Origin: Hypholoma sublateritium FD-334 SS-4
Lineage: Eukaryota; Basidiomycota; Agaricomycetes; Agaricales; Strophariaceae
Assembly: GCA_000827495.1 (NCBI GenBank)
Contig: KN817526.1
Coordinates: 248,001 to 312,000 of the forward strand
Direction of reading: 5' to 3'
DNA length: 64,000 nt
Of the stretch, positions 32,477 to 43,646 are shown piece after piece (within the stretch, counting starts at the first letter, position 1; each line of letters begins with the position of its first letter). The notes beneath the pieces were generated by a model. The model saw only the letters and a program-made list of their open reading frames with translations. It had not been told where the DNA came from and made no database searches. The position numbers were made by a program, and so were the translations under genes.

Positions 32477-32609
32477 TTGGGCAAAGAAACCGGATTGCAG
32501 TGAGACGGGGAATACGAAGCTGTTTGTCAGTTGGACGTTCAATGGCAGAAAACGTTGAGTCTTGGTTTTTGAGTTTGAGTCCTGCTTTAAGTATTCGACC
32601 GACATTGTT

Positions 32610-32615
32610 CACGTG
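32610..32615. promoter_or_regulatory. CACGTG box upstream of AF-9
   Basis: Hexamer about 134 bp upstream of the AF-9 start within TGTTCACGTGCCG. Confidence 0.4.
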
Positions 32616-33079
32616 CCGAAACGATTTCCATATGCGGGTAAATAGGTTGAGATGTGTGGGTGTTTCCAAGACGTTTTTCATTTGGCTTTTCAGTGGACTT
32701 TACCGGCTTCAATTCCCCAGGGCGTAAATATGCTAACTGCAGCCTACTGCAGCTCCTAGTCGTCTCGTAGTCCAAAATTATAACGATATTTATTTTTATC
32801 TCAGGCTCAGGCAGTATCCTAAAAAGTTCGTGGCAGGCCTTGTATCATTCCAACGCAACGTCTCGCAAAATTCGGCTTCCTGCCTGCCAACACTTGCTTG
32901 TTTGCAGACTTTAGAGTGCTGTCGAGAACTCGTACTACACTTGCAAAATTATCAGCTCCAGGTTGTCGTGGGGTCACCTCTAATGCCCGAAGACGCTACA
33001 TCGCGCGAGAATTCACAGAGAAATTTTTACAAACTACATAGGTGCGGGCCTCGCTGGGAATTGAACCCAGGAACCCGAA
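32616..33079. other. Spacer, no gene
   Basis: No supported frame. A tRNA T-arm-like remnant (CTGGGTTCAATTCCCAG on the minus strand) lies at 33052-33075 without a cloverleaf. Confidence 0.45.
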
Positions 33080-33836
33080 TTGTGGGGGAGGTTCAATTCC
33101 CGGCTTCGCCTAGTCTCGTACCCAGCCGTCCTAATTCGGAATTTCTTCAGGAAATGCACGATCAATATACAGTGGTTTGCATAACCGTTTGCACAACAAC
33201 TTGTCAGAAATTCTCAAAAACTTGTTTGCATTTGTATGTTCCGTTACTCGCCTGTCAGAAATATCACGTTTCAAACCCTTTTGGCTGTCGAGTCTATGCA
33301 GTGGATCCGACTCGGAGGTCAGGGATGCCTTCCGCACGCAAGACAAAGCAGACGACACGCACAAACGCCCCAGGCTGGCACCCCCAGCAGATGCGTTCGT
33401 CCGCGGGAGAGGCGACACCGGGCGACACACACCGCTGGATGCTACGCCGCGGATGCGCGCGTCCAACACGCATCAGGACTCAGCGGCGCCGCGACGCGCA
33501 AGTCGCGGAGGGATGACTCCCCGGCGGCGCGTGCGCACGGAGTTGTCCCAATGCCAGAGTCTCGTGGAATCATGGGCTCGGGGGTTGGGCGGTTGCAATG
33601 GTGGGCGTATGCTGGTCGTTAACCGACGCGCTCAAGCCGCTCAGGCTCGCAGACTGTCAGTGTGATATCCCATTTGGTGCGTCACAGATACAACAGGTAC
33701 AAACATGGTTTTGCGAAATTTCGCAACTCAGTTGTGCAAACGGTTATGCAAAACACTGTAAAATTGATGGGCTCGGTCCTCACCAGTACGTCTGGTGCAT
33801 TTGAACCGTGCAACCCCCCATCGTACTCCGTGTGAC
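33080..33836. repeat. Inverted repeat arm 1 (contains an insertion)
   Basis: Matches 34354-34520 in reverse complement (CTAGTCTCGTACCCAGCCGTC; CTCACCAGTACGTCTGGTGC). Interrupted at 33169/33759 by the 589-bp element. Confidence 0.85.
33170..33758. mobile_element. 589-bp TA-flanked TIR element with an empty-site control
   Basis: Left end CAGTGGTTTGCATAACCG (33170) and right end in reverse complement CAGTGTTTTGCATAACCG (33758) pair over about 28 bp, into TTTGCACAAC. TA flanks both sides (33168-33169; 33759-33760). The second arm of the surrounding inverted repeat reads straight through (CAATATAAAATTG on the minus strand at 34424-34436), which equals the flanks joined with one TA. No transposase frame is seen. 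Confidence 0.92.
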
Positions 33837-34353
33837 ATTCACTTAGATCACGTGTGGCCGGGCCGCCGCACATCGACTCCAAATCGACTCGTACTTGCTG
33901 TCCTCGCCGCCTTGCTCGCCGCCCTCAAGCTTGCTTCGCCCACAGCTGAAGAATCTCCACTAAATAGATTTTTTTTGGCCGAAAATTTTTGACATAAAAG
34001 ACGAAAATGGTCTACCAAGATGCAGCTGCAAATTCTGCTAGTTGAGTCTTGCTCTGATTTTACAGGGGGAAAATTCAGAGTAAATTGTGGCACTCTGTTC
34101 TCTACATGTCAAGGGAATTTAAAAGGGAGAGACGCACAAATTTTAGCATTGTGTGAGAGTCAAGCCATTNAATAATTTCATGAATAAAATAATTGTACAT
34201 TATTACCATCCATGGATTATTGTATCTCCGTAGTTGATGCTAATAGTGGATTTCTATTTTTTTTCTAATGCTGAAAGTTGTGTCCAACAGATAGAATGGC
34301 CATGTCAGGGCCATGCGGGAGGGCGGTGATGACATTGTCACTGGATCACGAGA

Positions 34354-34520
34354 CGTGACAAATAGTACGATGGGGGGTTACACGGTTCAAATGCACCAGA
34401 CGTACTGGTGAGGATCAGCCCATCAATTTTATATTGATCGTGCGGTTTCCTGAAGAATTTCCGAATCAGGACGGCTGGGTACGAGACTAGCTTCGCCGGG
34501 AATTGGACCTCCCCAGGCAA
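34354..34520. repeat. Inverted repeat arm 2 (empty site)
   Basis: Reverse complement of arm 1 without the 589-bp element; only a few substitutions differ. Confidence 0.85.
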
Positions 34521-34540
34521 ACTTTCGCGAAGCGACCGTC

Positions 34541-34771
34541 CATAGCCAAATCGGCGGAGCCGATTTGGCGCTACGACAGTACGCAGTGTTTTTCGCGGAG
34601 CGATGGCGGGCGCCGGCATAGCCAAATCCGGCGGAGCCGGATTTGGCGCTACGACAGTACGCAGTATCTTTCGCGGAGCGATGGCGGGCGCCGGCATAGC
34701 CAAATTCCGGCGGAGCCGGATTTGGCGCTACGACAGTCCGTGGTATTTTTCGCGGAGCGACCTGCGACAGT
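34541..34771. repeat. Three 76-78-bp tandem units with internal hairpins
   Basis: Units start with CATAGCCAAAT at 34541, 34617 and 34695. Each holds CCAAATCCGGCGGAGCCGGATTTGG-type inverted arms (about 11 bp each side of a short loop), then GCGCTACGACAGTACGCAG and TTTCGCGGAGCGA. Degenerate pieces continue to about 34840. Open in several frames on both strands, but the translation is merely repeat-derived. Confidence 0.85.
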
Positions 34772-35099
34772 ACACAGTAGCTACAGCAAAGCGACCGGGC
34801 GCTACCCGCGCGGAGCGACCTGGCGCTACGATAGTACATTGTAGCTACCACATAATTACCAGTATTTCTCGTAAATAGTCACACGGTGTCAGTGTTCACG
34901 GCAAGCACAGAAAATCACCGGGTGCCCATCGTCGTTGAATGTGGCGTGGCCTGACATCGTCTGTGCTTTCTTGAGGGTTCCCAGCGGGGGCATGGCGCGT
35001 GCGGCTCGCGACGGCAAGCTACGGTAATTTCGCGGAGCCATCTGTAAACCACTTGCGACGCGACGCATGGTGCAAAATATTATTTTGACCTAGTAGCGT

Positions 35100-35720
35100 G
35101 GGCAAATCACGCCAACAGTCACACGCATCTACGCGCTTGCGGTCGTCGACGGGGCCCTCCACGTTCTCCTCCCCCCCTCACGGAAACGGTGCTAAAGGTG
35201 GTGTGGCTGCACGCTGGCAGCCAACGACGGGGCCTCAAATACAAGAAACGCAACGGTTGAGGACGACCGCCAACCCCCCCCTCACTTATTGGACATGATA
35301 CTGCTGCTGCGTAGACCAGTTCCGGCGCAGCCGTTGGACGCTACGCCCAACGTACATTGTGCGGCTATCCGACGACGAAGGAGACCATGACGTAGCACAC
35401 GCTTCGAGAGGAACGCAAGCTGCGGAGGACGCATTCACGGAAACGGGACAGTCATACGGTGCCACCCACCTATGAGCTTGCGGCCATCGACGGGCCCTCA
35501 CGGCATAACTACAAGAAATGCAACGTTTGAGGATGGCCGCCAATGCTCTCCTCCCCCCCTCACAGAAACGGGACAGTCACACGGTGCTAAATCTAGCGTG
35601 GCACCTCATCTACGCGCTCGCGGCCGACGACGGGGCCCTCCGAGGCACGAATACAAGAAACGCAACATTTGAGGACGGCCGCCAACGTTCTCCTCCCCGG
35701 AAACGGGATGGGACGTGACA
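35100..35720. repeat. Degenerate tandem repeats
   Basis: Recurring phrases CGACGGGGCCCTC, CTCCTCCCCCCCTCACG(G/A) and AATACAAGAAACGCAAC(G/A)TT, at irregular spacing of 150-250 bp. No gene. Confidence 0.6.
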
Positions 35721-36117
35721 TTGCTGGGCTTTTGGAAACACGATCTTTGGGAATGGCCGCCGACATTCTCCTTGCACCCTCGCAGCAACGGGACAGACGA
35801 CGAGCACCATATAGTACTTGGCGACACCATCCTATGGGCACCGATTTACGCTCCGCATCCGAAATGCCGCCCAAGCACGACGATTTACATTGTGCGGATA
35901 TCCGACGACGAAGGAGAGCCACGGCGCCCGGATGCGCGAAACCAGACACCATGGTATGGGTGGCACCATGACGCAGCACACGCTTCAAGAGGAACGGAGG
36001 CTGCAGAGGACGCATCCCATACCGCCTGCGACCGCAAACCATCTGACGCACTACAAGGGGCGCGCGGCGGCACCTGTAAATTGCGCGCCGAGAACTAACT
36101 GCTTGCGCTTGTGCGAT

Positions 36118-36545
36118 GATTGACCCTGTGCGGCCATCCGACTACGGTGGCGGAGAGCCCACCATGCGTCCCGACGCGCCAAACCACTCCCAAACACGCA
36201 GCACACACTTCGAGGCCGCCTACGCATCCCACACCGCCTGCACACGCAAACCATGCAACACATGGAACCGCCCCAGCACCATATAACGTCTCACAACCCA
36301 ACTGTCGTCGGGAAGAATTGCGCGCCAAGGTGCGTTCCCTCAAAAAGCGATTCACCCTGTGCGGCTATCCGACTACGGAGGCAGAGAGCCACAGCACCAC
36401 CATGCGCCTGGACGAGCCAAACCACTCTCAAACACGCTGTACACGCTTCGAGGCCACGCACTACATGGAACCGGCCCAGCGCCATTCAACGTCTTACAAC
36501 CAACTGTCGTCGGGAAGAATCGCGCACCAAGGTACACTTCCTCTG
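36118..36545. repeat. Two ~230-bp tandem units
   Basis: Units begin ATT(G/C)ACCCTGTGCGGC(C/T)ATCCGACTACGG at 36118 and 36350 and end with CAACTGTCGTCGGGAAGAAT. Older partial units lie near 35358 and 35890. Confidence 0.7.
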
Positions 36546-36704
36546 TAAAAACTCTGGCCTTTTCTGACATGTCATCATGCGGCCCCCAGATTTATTTACC
36601 GTGTCACCGTCAGTGCGCGAATGAGCCGGCGACTGCGCGTGCTTAAACCCGGCTGTATGCGCGCTCTGCCATGTTTTCGATCGCTGATCGGTACGGTCAC
36701 AAAC

Positions 36705-36719
36705 TCGCACAATGTGCGA
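36705..36719. repeat. 15-bp palindrome TCGCACAATGTGCGA
   Basis: Perfect 7+1+7 inverted repeat on the left of the recombinase-gene region. The same motif with a different centre occurs at 43548 and 43647. Confidence 0.7.
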
Positions 36720-36744
36720 TTATTTCATGCAATGTATAGACTAC

Positions 36745-37046
36745 TCAATCGATATCCATGAATTCTTCCAAATTATTAGCCCAAGTCAAGTTCAGACGAT
36801 GGTACTTACTATGTTTTGCCTCGAGCACTCGTGCTTCTGCTTCGAGCACGCGAGCTTCTGCTTCGAGCACTCGCGCTTCTGCCTCGAGGGCAGCCGCTCT
36901 TGCTTGGTGCATTTGAGTTTCCGTATCCTTGACGCGCATCTGCGCCTCGACGAGAGCCACTTCTTTGGCGATGCGCTCAAGGACCAGCTTGTCGTGTGTG
37001 ATAAGCACGCGGCACGCATCCTTGGTCAATGCTTTGAGCTCAGGTA
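36745..37046 (-). pseudogene. Coiled-coil gene fragment interrupted by a TA element
   Basis: The minus strand encodes LKALTKDACRVLITHDKLVL, ERIAKEVALVEAQMRVKDTE, then four 7-residue units of the form LEAEARV (21-bp DNA repeats at about 36818-36905). It then runs into a GTAAGT donor-like site. The 5' part is cut by the element that begins at 37047: the frame upstream is element sequence. The heptads predict a coiled coil. Family not recognised. Sequence across the element (38018 onward) shows no clear continuation in the same frame. Confidence 0.5.
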
Positions 37047-38015
37047 TGGCAGTTATACTGTGCAGAAAGTATTGCACTTTTCACGCATGTTTATTTGTGT
37101 ATACGCAAACATATCCAAGTATGCGCGCGCATGAAAGTTGGTGCACAAGTTGCGCGCACGCGGAAAATAAGTTACACACACGTCTGCTCAGGTTCTACGC
37201 GCATTGCTCTGCAAATATGCACACACCCCAAGATCTTGAATGCACTTCCGCACAAAATCACTGGTATTTTCATGACAATATGAACTGACGAAAAATAAAA
37301 TTCAATATTTTGGCTTTATTTGTCACGGCCATCTGAACGGCATCTGAGATCGACCTTCGGCATGCGGCGTGAGCTACACCAACCTCTAGCCAGTGCCGGT
37401 CGTTGACGTTGCTGACAGCACTCACGCTCCCAAAAATATACCTGAGCTGACGCTGATACTCAAAGCTCCTTCCTAATCCATGGAGTCTGATTCTGGGAGG
37501 GCAGCACACAAGGGATGCTGCTAAGCAGGGAATCAGGAACTGGGATTACTTATCCTTTCATCTCATTCTAACCACCCAGGAGTCCAGGTTAATGCAGATG
37601 CATAGGTGTGGAGCAGAAGTACAGAAAGAGGTATGAGAATGTTGGATTGGGTGCGAAGGTGGTCCGCGGGACGAGGAATGGGTGAAGGACTGGAAGAAGC
37701 GGCAGTCCTGCCGAAATTAGCCGAATGATGGCCTGCCTAAAGGCTCTGCTAAACAACCCCATCCAGATCGGCGTGCGCGTGCAGTATTTTCTCGACGTGC
37801 GCACGATGTTTTGACCAGAACGTCGCACTTGCGCGGAGAAAGCTGATGGGCTAGAAGTGTGTGCACGACATTTAAACACTCCATCAATGTGTTCTGAAAC
37901 TTCTGAAAAGTTAGAAAGTGGTGCGATATCCAGTCAAAAATGGTCCTATGCGCGTGAAATGTCCGGATTTTAGCAAGGTGCGTAGATAATTTATTATTGC
38001 ACAGTATAACTGCCA
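37047..38015. mobile_element. 1-kb TA-flanked element, copy B (inverted to copy A)
   Basis: Ends TGGCAGTTATACTGTGCA (37047) and its reverse complement (38015), TA at 37045-37046 and 38016-38017. Its right end corresponds to the left end of the copy at 25907, so the two lie in opposite orientation. 969 bp against 1005 bp, with scattered substitutions and indels. No intact transposase. Confidence 0.85.
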
Positions 38016-38223
38016 TACTCAGGCAACGATGTGCTATCGACGAGCAGCTTGAGCATTATATCTCCAATAACCGGCTCTGAAAGACCAGTTTAGAATATAT
38101 TCGAGAGCCTTACTATGCTCACTGTCGGCTTTGAGAGAAGTACCCGCGTGAGGCATCGTGGTTGTGGGAGAAGACGCGTGTCCAAAAGAGGTAAGCTCCG
38201 GGCGCGTCTTTCTTTCTCCCCCC

Positions 38224-41200
38224 ATGCCTCCTACATTCATCAATCCCTTTGCTGATGCAATCGAGCCTCGTTTCAGAACCCAACCTGTCCCTGATTTTCG
38301 CCCTCAGACTCCCCTCAGAACCTCACGACGAAAGAGGTTCACTGAGGCAATAATATCCGGCTTCCAAATCACCAGCGATGCCGACCGTGAACGAGCCTCC
38401 GCCGAAGCCGCCAGGGAAGCAGAAAACATACGATCCAGGGCCGCTCCGAAGACATTGTTGAAAAACCAAAGGATCAAGGAATGTTGGATCGATTACATCC
38501 ATGTCTTTCGCTTGGAAAACCAGCCCCGACTCCGAGACGACGAAGTGTGGCAGCCTGAGCTTGTGGAAACACAGATGTTTGGATTTCTCACAACGATGGC
38601 AAGTTTCTTTCTTTTCTTTAACATTCCAAGTACTCATATTCACAGGTTAAATATACGCCTCCCCGCAAGGGATTCGATACACTCCATGCCACTACCCTCC
38701 TGAGCTGGTACAACACCTTCATCCGATTGATCGTCGAGAACATGCAGGTCGATGGCAAGAGTTATGGCTTCACCTTTCTCAGGGACAAGGACCGAATATC
38801 CAAACTCAAAGACAAAGTCCAGCAACGTGAGTAATTATCTATTGGCCGGTTGATGTCACTAAACGCGCATATAGTCATCTTCGACAAAAAACTAAGTCGC
38901 ATTACCAAGCCCAAGTTTGGTTTCAGTCGACACGAAATCAAAATTCTGCTTACGACTATTCTCGACGCCTCAAACCATTCTTCCACCCAGCGTATGTTTG
39001 CCTTTCAGTCAATATTCGCCATCACAGTCGCGTTTTGTGGAGCACTACGGCCCTCTAGTCTTGCTGCAGCAAATGCTCTGGCCATAGAGCAGGACCAGGT
39101 AAATATCCTTATTTGTGATGGATCTCTCTCATTCTTTGCCTAGTATCTGCATATAGGCGACTGTCAGCTATTCGTTCATGGTCCACTCGACTGGGAGATC
39201 CGAATTCATGTCACCAACTTCAAGGTAATTCATTGAAAAGAATATGGCAGTTGAGACTAATTCGTCGTAGGGATCTTTCGGAATCACTGCCAGCGAACAG
39301 TACCACAGATACCGTTCACTGAAAATGGGACACAACCTTCTTTTCGACCCAACCGTCTGGGCCGTTCTCAATTGGTTCTCTCGCGGCGTCTTCCTAAAAA
39401 AATACAAGGCAAGTTGTATACATAGGCCGAGTACTCAGGCTTACTATCCTAGGATTTCGCCGAGTTTTGCAATGACAACAGCGCGGAAATTCAATTCGAT
39501 CCCAACAAAAAGTCGGAGCCCGCGTATGTATTTCTGTTCGCTGGGTTGTCTCGAGCTCATATTCTCCCCCAGCCTTCTGGCAGGATTGCCAGGCCAGAAT
39601 GGCAAATTTTCTGACAAACCTATGACATCGTCTAATTTGACAGAAATCTTTGCTGCTTGGTGCGAGAAAGCGCTTCTGCCGCGTTGCGGTTTTGGTGCGA
39701 TGCGTCGATTCAAAGCAGATATGGTTGGGTATATGCACTTTCTATTGTTTTGTTTACTCATTGTTTTGCAGTGGGGCATGCAGCTGGGGTTTGAACTCGC
39801 CCAAGTGCTCATGAACCATGCCAGGGGTGGTGTATATCACAATGCCTATACGAAAAAAAATGAAAACTACGACCTTCCAGCCCTTGCGATGGGCGAGATT
39901 GCAGGGAGTTTGGAAAAGGCTCCAGGAGAAGTAATCAAGGTTTTATGCTTTCTTTTTCCACAATAAACTTGGTGCCTGATCAATGAAAAGCGAATGGAAG
40001 ATCAGCAAATGTTCATTGGAGTTGCCGTAGAATGCCTTGTTCGTACCACCCAAGACACGGACAAAGGGAAGACAAAGGCTGAGCGAGCTGAAGTCGTAGA
40101 GGTATGTCTCTTCATCGGCTTATATTCTTTGTTTAACATCTGTCCTTAGGACCACCCGGATATAATTGCTCACAACCAGCTTGTTGATAACGCGTTTACC
40201 GAACTATTGGAATGCCTCACCCCTTTGACGTCTATACCTTCAAAACTTGCAACACGCTCCGTCAACGCCCTTATGAACAAAGTCCTCAATGAACCTGAAG
40301 ATTCCGACTGTCCAAGGATTGTCCCTGGTAAAGAAATTAGGTGTCATGTCATTCACGCACGACTCCTTGATCTGTTTCGTCGAGGCTATCGGATCAAGGC
40401 CAACATAAACAGACTCATCAAGGACGGCGAAGCCCAAGAGATTACGCATGCCATCAAATATGGCTCTTGTACGGGAACAGTCGAGGACCGGCACGAGGCA
40501 ATCAAGCAGTCACACGCACTGGATTGTCGTGTTTTCGAAGTGGGGGTTAAATCTCTGAGTACGCTTGTCATAACACTTGTTTCTTGGACTCAATGCGCTT
40601 TTTTCTAGCTGGATCGTCAGTCCTGTTCCCCGGAAATTTAGATAGCATTGGAGCCTGGAGCGCAGCCATCGAAGAGAGAATACTTGAAGAGGAACGGGAA
40701 CTACAGGAAGCGGAAGATTACATAGAAGAAGAACGAGAACACATGGTTTCATCCCAAAACCTCGTGAACCTGACGGGTGCCGCCATCAACCTCGAGAAAA
40801 TCCCTCAAAACGAATGCTCGGAGGAACCTCGCCTCGAGCAAGCTGAAGTCACTGAAGAAGACGTGCTGAATCTTCCTATCGCCGAGCTGCGGTGGGCATT
40901 CATGAGCCACCTCTTGAAGCCCGTAGTCGAGATGGAAGAGGTGGAGGAAAACACAGTAAACTATCGACACATTTCACTCAAAACATACTAACAGTCATCC
41001 GGCAGGTCAAATCCAATGGAAAATTGATGTTCCAATGCCCGGACTGCAAGTTCCGTGGTCCGTCAATTTCACATTTAAAACGACACAGGTCGGTCCTAGT
41101 ACTACTCCTACGCCTCTGAAACCAATGCTTTCAAGGGCGCGCTTACATACCCCATGGGCAATCCTCCTGAAATCGTTCCAGGGGCTCAAGGTGTGCGTCT

Positions 41201-42007
41201 GCCCGGAAGGCGACCACACCGTCCAGAAACCATGCAGGATGGTGAAGCACTTGCTCACCAAATGCAAGGAAAGGGACAAATATATAGAAATGCATCGCGC
41301 AGCAGAGGTGGAAAGGGATCACTTCCGAAAGGGCGAGGTTGGATACAAAAAACCAGAAAAAAAATACAAAATCACAGAGGTATCTTCCCGGATATATCCA
41401 TGTATGTCGTTGCTCACGCGTTCTCAGAAAAAAGGGAAGCGGGCCAAACGCATGCGTGAAGAAGATGCGGCCGAAGATTCTGAAAGCGACGACCACGATA
41501 AAGAATCCGAAAAGGAACAGGGACGAGAAATTACAGAGGTATCTTCGCAAAGATATTCATGTCCATCGTTGCTCACTTGTTCTAAGAATAAAGGAAAGAA
41601 GCCGACCAAGCGCATGCGCAAGGAAGATTTAGCCACAGATTCCGAAAGCAGCGACCACGACTCATGGCATGAGGATTCTACGCTGGATATTGTCGAACCG
41701 TTTACTCGAGTTTTGCGCAAAAGAAACCCTGCTCCTGCTCCGGCTGAGGATGAAGAAGGCTTATTGGTGGAAAGTATCACTGTACGATGCACCTTGTTTG
41801 CGTCGTGTATCTCTCACTCAAATGCTCTAGAAACAAACTCTCAAGCAAAAGTTGAATACCAAGAAACCCCTGCCGACGTTGCTCAATCTCCTGCGGTCTG
41901 TCTGTGATGAAGTAGAGTATTCTGGGCTTTATTCGACTGCTCTCAATGACGACACGCCTGACCTTGATGCTTTGGGACTTCTCTCCTTGGAGGACTGCAT
42001 GTCTTGA
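38224..42007 (+). CDS. DUF3435 / tyrosine-recombinase-like protein with C-terminal zinc-finger-like motifs
   Basis: A long multi-exon gene. Exons that join in phase: 38224-38598, 38646-38826, 38875-39098, 39144-39224, 39271-39408, 39453-39523, 39573 to about 39723, then 39774 on to about 42007. Two introns use GC donors (AG-GCAAGT at 38599 and 39409). Landmarks of a tyrosine recombinase appear in order: FCGALRPSSLAAA (first Arg), RIHVTNFKGSFG (beta-strand Lys), HNLLFDPTVWAVLNWFSRGV (typical of DUF3435), FGAMRRFKADM (second Arg) and LMNHARGGVYHNAYTK (His and candidate catalytic Tyr). The C-terminal part has an acidic coiled region, a CPDCKFRGPSISHLKRH finger-like motif and CVCPEGDH...HLLTKC. 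Members of this group act as integrases of fungal mobile elements (Cryptons, Starship captains). The intron at 39724-39773 is ambiguous. Confidence 0.72.
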
Positions 42008-42136
42008 GGCTTTTTCGCTATGCTTGATACTCTGGTGTGCTATCTGTACTACGTTGTAATTCTAGACCTTGAAATACATGACCAATGGCTGATCCCACGT
42101 GAGCGCATATATCGAGCCCCTTGACTCCGTCCCACC

Positions 42137-43355
42137 ATGGCTGAAAAGCTGCTCGAGAAAGCCTACAACACGGTCATCTCATTGGAGCCTATCACGCCAA
42201 CTGCAAGCCCGAGCAAAAGGGAACCGTACCTCGCCCGAGTGAACAATTATGCAAAATGGATCAGCATGATGCAATCTCATGTCACAGAGGTGTTGACCGC
42301 ATCCCGAGTTGACGACGAGTCCACCAGTGAATCGGCCGGAGAGGACCTAGTTTCTAAACCTCAGAAGAAAGCGACTATTGTGAGCACTGGTTGAGCTGTA
42401 CTGCATTTTAACCCATTGCCCTTTAGACGGCCCGTGTTGCTTCCAGGGTTGCAGATATCTTGGCTACATTGGACGCAGATCCCGAGGCTCTCGAGCTCAA
42501 GGAATGGATAAACTTGATTCTTTATCCCAGCAGGATGACACTTTATACGGCCGAGCAGAAGGGCTGTGTGCGTCTCCTTCGTGGGTACAGGGCCACGGGA
42601 GACTGGGTTGAGACGGTATGTGGCACTGTGTTAATACAGTTATACCTGACCTATCTCTGCAGAACAAAATACTTGCAAGTCTTTGCCGTGACGACAGGGC
42701 TGATGAACGCATCTTCGAACGCAGCATCGAGATCGAGAAAAACAAAGACCCGCTTGAACGCCTCCATGCACGGGAAGCCATGGAATTCAACATCGACACG
42801 ACAAGTGCTCTTTCAAATTTTGCTCATTCTGTCCTGCGTACTATACAGTCGATTCGCTTTGCGTTCGAATGGGCTACTTTGGGTAACGATGCCAAGACGA
42901 AGTTTCGCGCTAATGCATTCGAGAAATTCAACCCAAAATTCATCGCGAGTAACTACACGCGCGGCCAGTATAGAAAAGAGTTTAGCGCGTTCAAGAATCG
43001 CCACCAACGGGTCATCAAATCGAGGAACGAAATCAAGAGTTTATTTCTGGCTGTGAGTAATTGCTGTAATGCAATGCAGTACTCAACGCCCCAGTAGTTT
43101 CACGCTGCCGTATTTATGGACATTTCATGGACGCCGACAGCCCATCATGCGTCCGCTAAAATAGGCCGTAGCCCTACATTCCCGGCGACCATGAATCACC
43201 TTCTTGACGAAATGACGCCATTGGATCCAGAGGTTGTCGACGAGACCGAGGCGGCCTTCAAAGAAATTGCTACCATTGCCCTGGGCGATGAATTCACGGA
43301 TTACATTGACAAATTTCTTGCTGATTACCGCCCCGTTTTTCCTGTGATTGATTAG
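42137..43355 (+). CDS. Hypothetical companion of the recombinase-like gene, 359 aa
   Basis: Four phase-0 exons: 42137-42379, 42427-42615, 42663-43052, 43098-43355. The protein is soluble and largely helical: MAEKLLEKAYNTVISLEP, a polar stretch with DDESTSESAGEDL, EWINLILYPSRMTLYTAEQ, ERLHAREAMEFNID, SIRFAFEWATLGNDAKTKF, NRHQRVIKSRNEIKSLFLAF, and an acidic end PVFPVID. Length multiples of three in every exon make the splice model secure. It starts 130 bp after the recombinase gene stop, on the same strand, with no other gene between that pair and tRNA-Pro. I recognise no domain. Its position suggests cargo or an accessory factor of the same mobile unit. Confidence 0.65.
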
Positions 43356-43547
43356 ACGAGACTCACTGTACAAGTACTACATGAGGGCACGCAAAATCGG
43401 ATCGTGCCATCGCAAGTCGCTGAAACTTTGGTAGTCCTTGCATACGCCACTTCGCATTGAAATGGGCCCCGGCGGTCGGTGCCATTGTCGAGCATGACAG
43501 AAAGGCCTTCGACACCGTAAAGAATGTGTGCAACGGGTAAAAAAAAC

Positions 43548-43562
43548 TCGCACATTGTGCGA
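43548..43562. repeat. 15-bp palindrome TCGCACATTGTGCGA
   Basis: Perfect inverted repeat, same arms as at 36705, in context AAAACTCGCAC...GTGCGAATCTTTT. Confidence 0.7.
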
Positions 43563-43646
43563 ATCTTTTCCCAGTAGGTTTTCCCGCCAGTAATTTTCGA
43601 TAACGATGTGCTTGGTTTGTGTTTAGTTACAGTGAGCAATGAAAAC

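Noticed and set aside
33048..33115. tRNA genes suggested by TTCAATT T-arm motifs
   Set aside because: T-arms without D-arm, anticodon stem or matching acceptor 5' strand; likely tRNA-derived repeat remnants.
34338..34851. 120-140-codon frames over the tandem hairpin repeats
   Set aside because: Translation is simply the repeat read in several frames on both strands.
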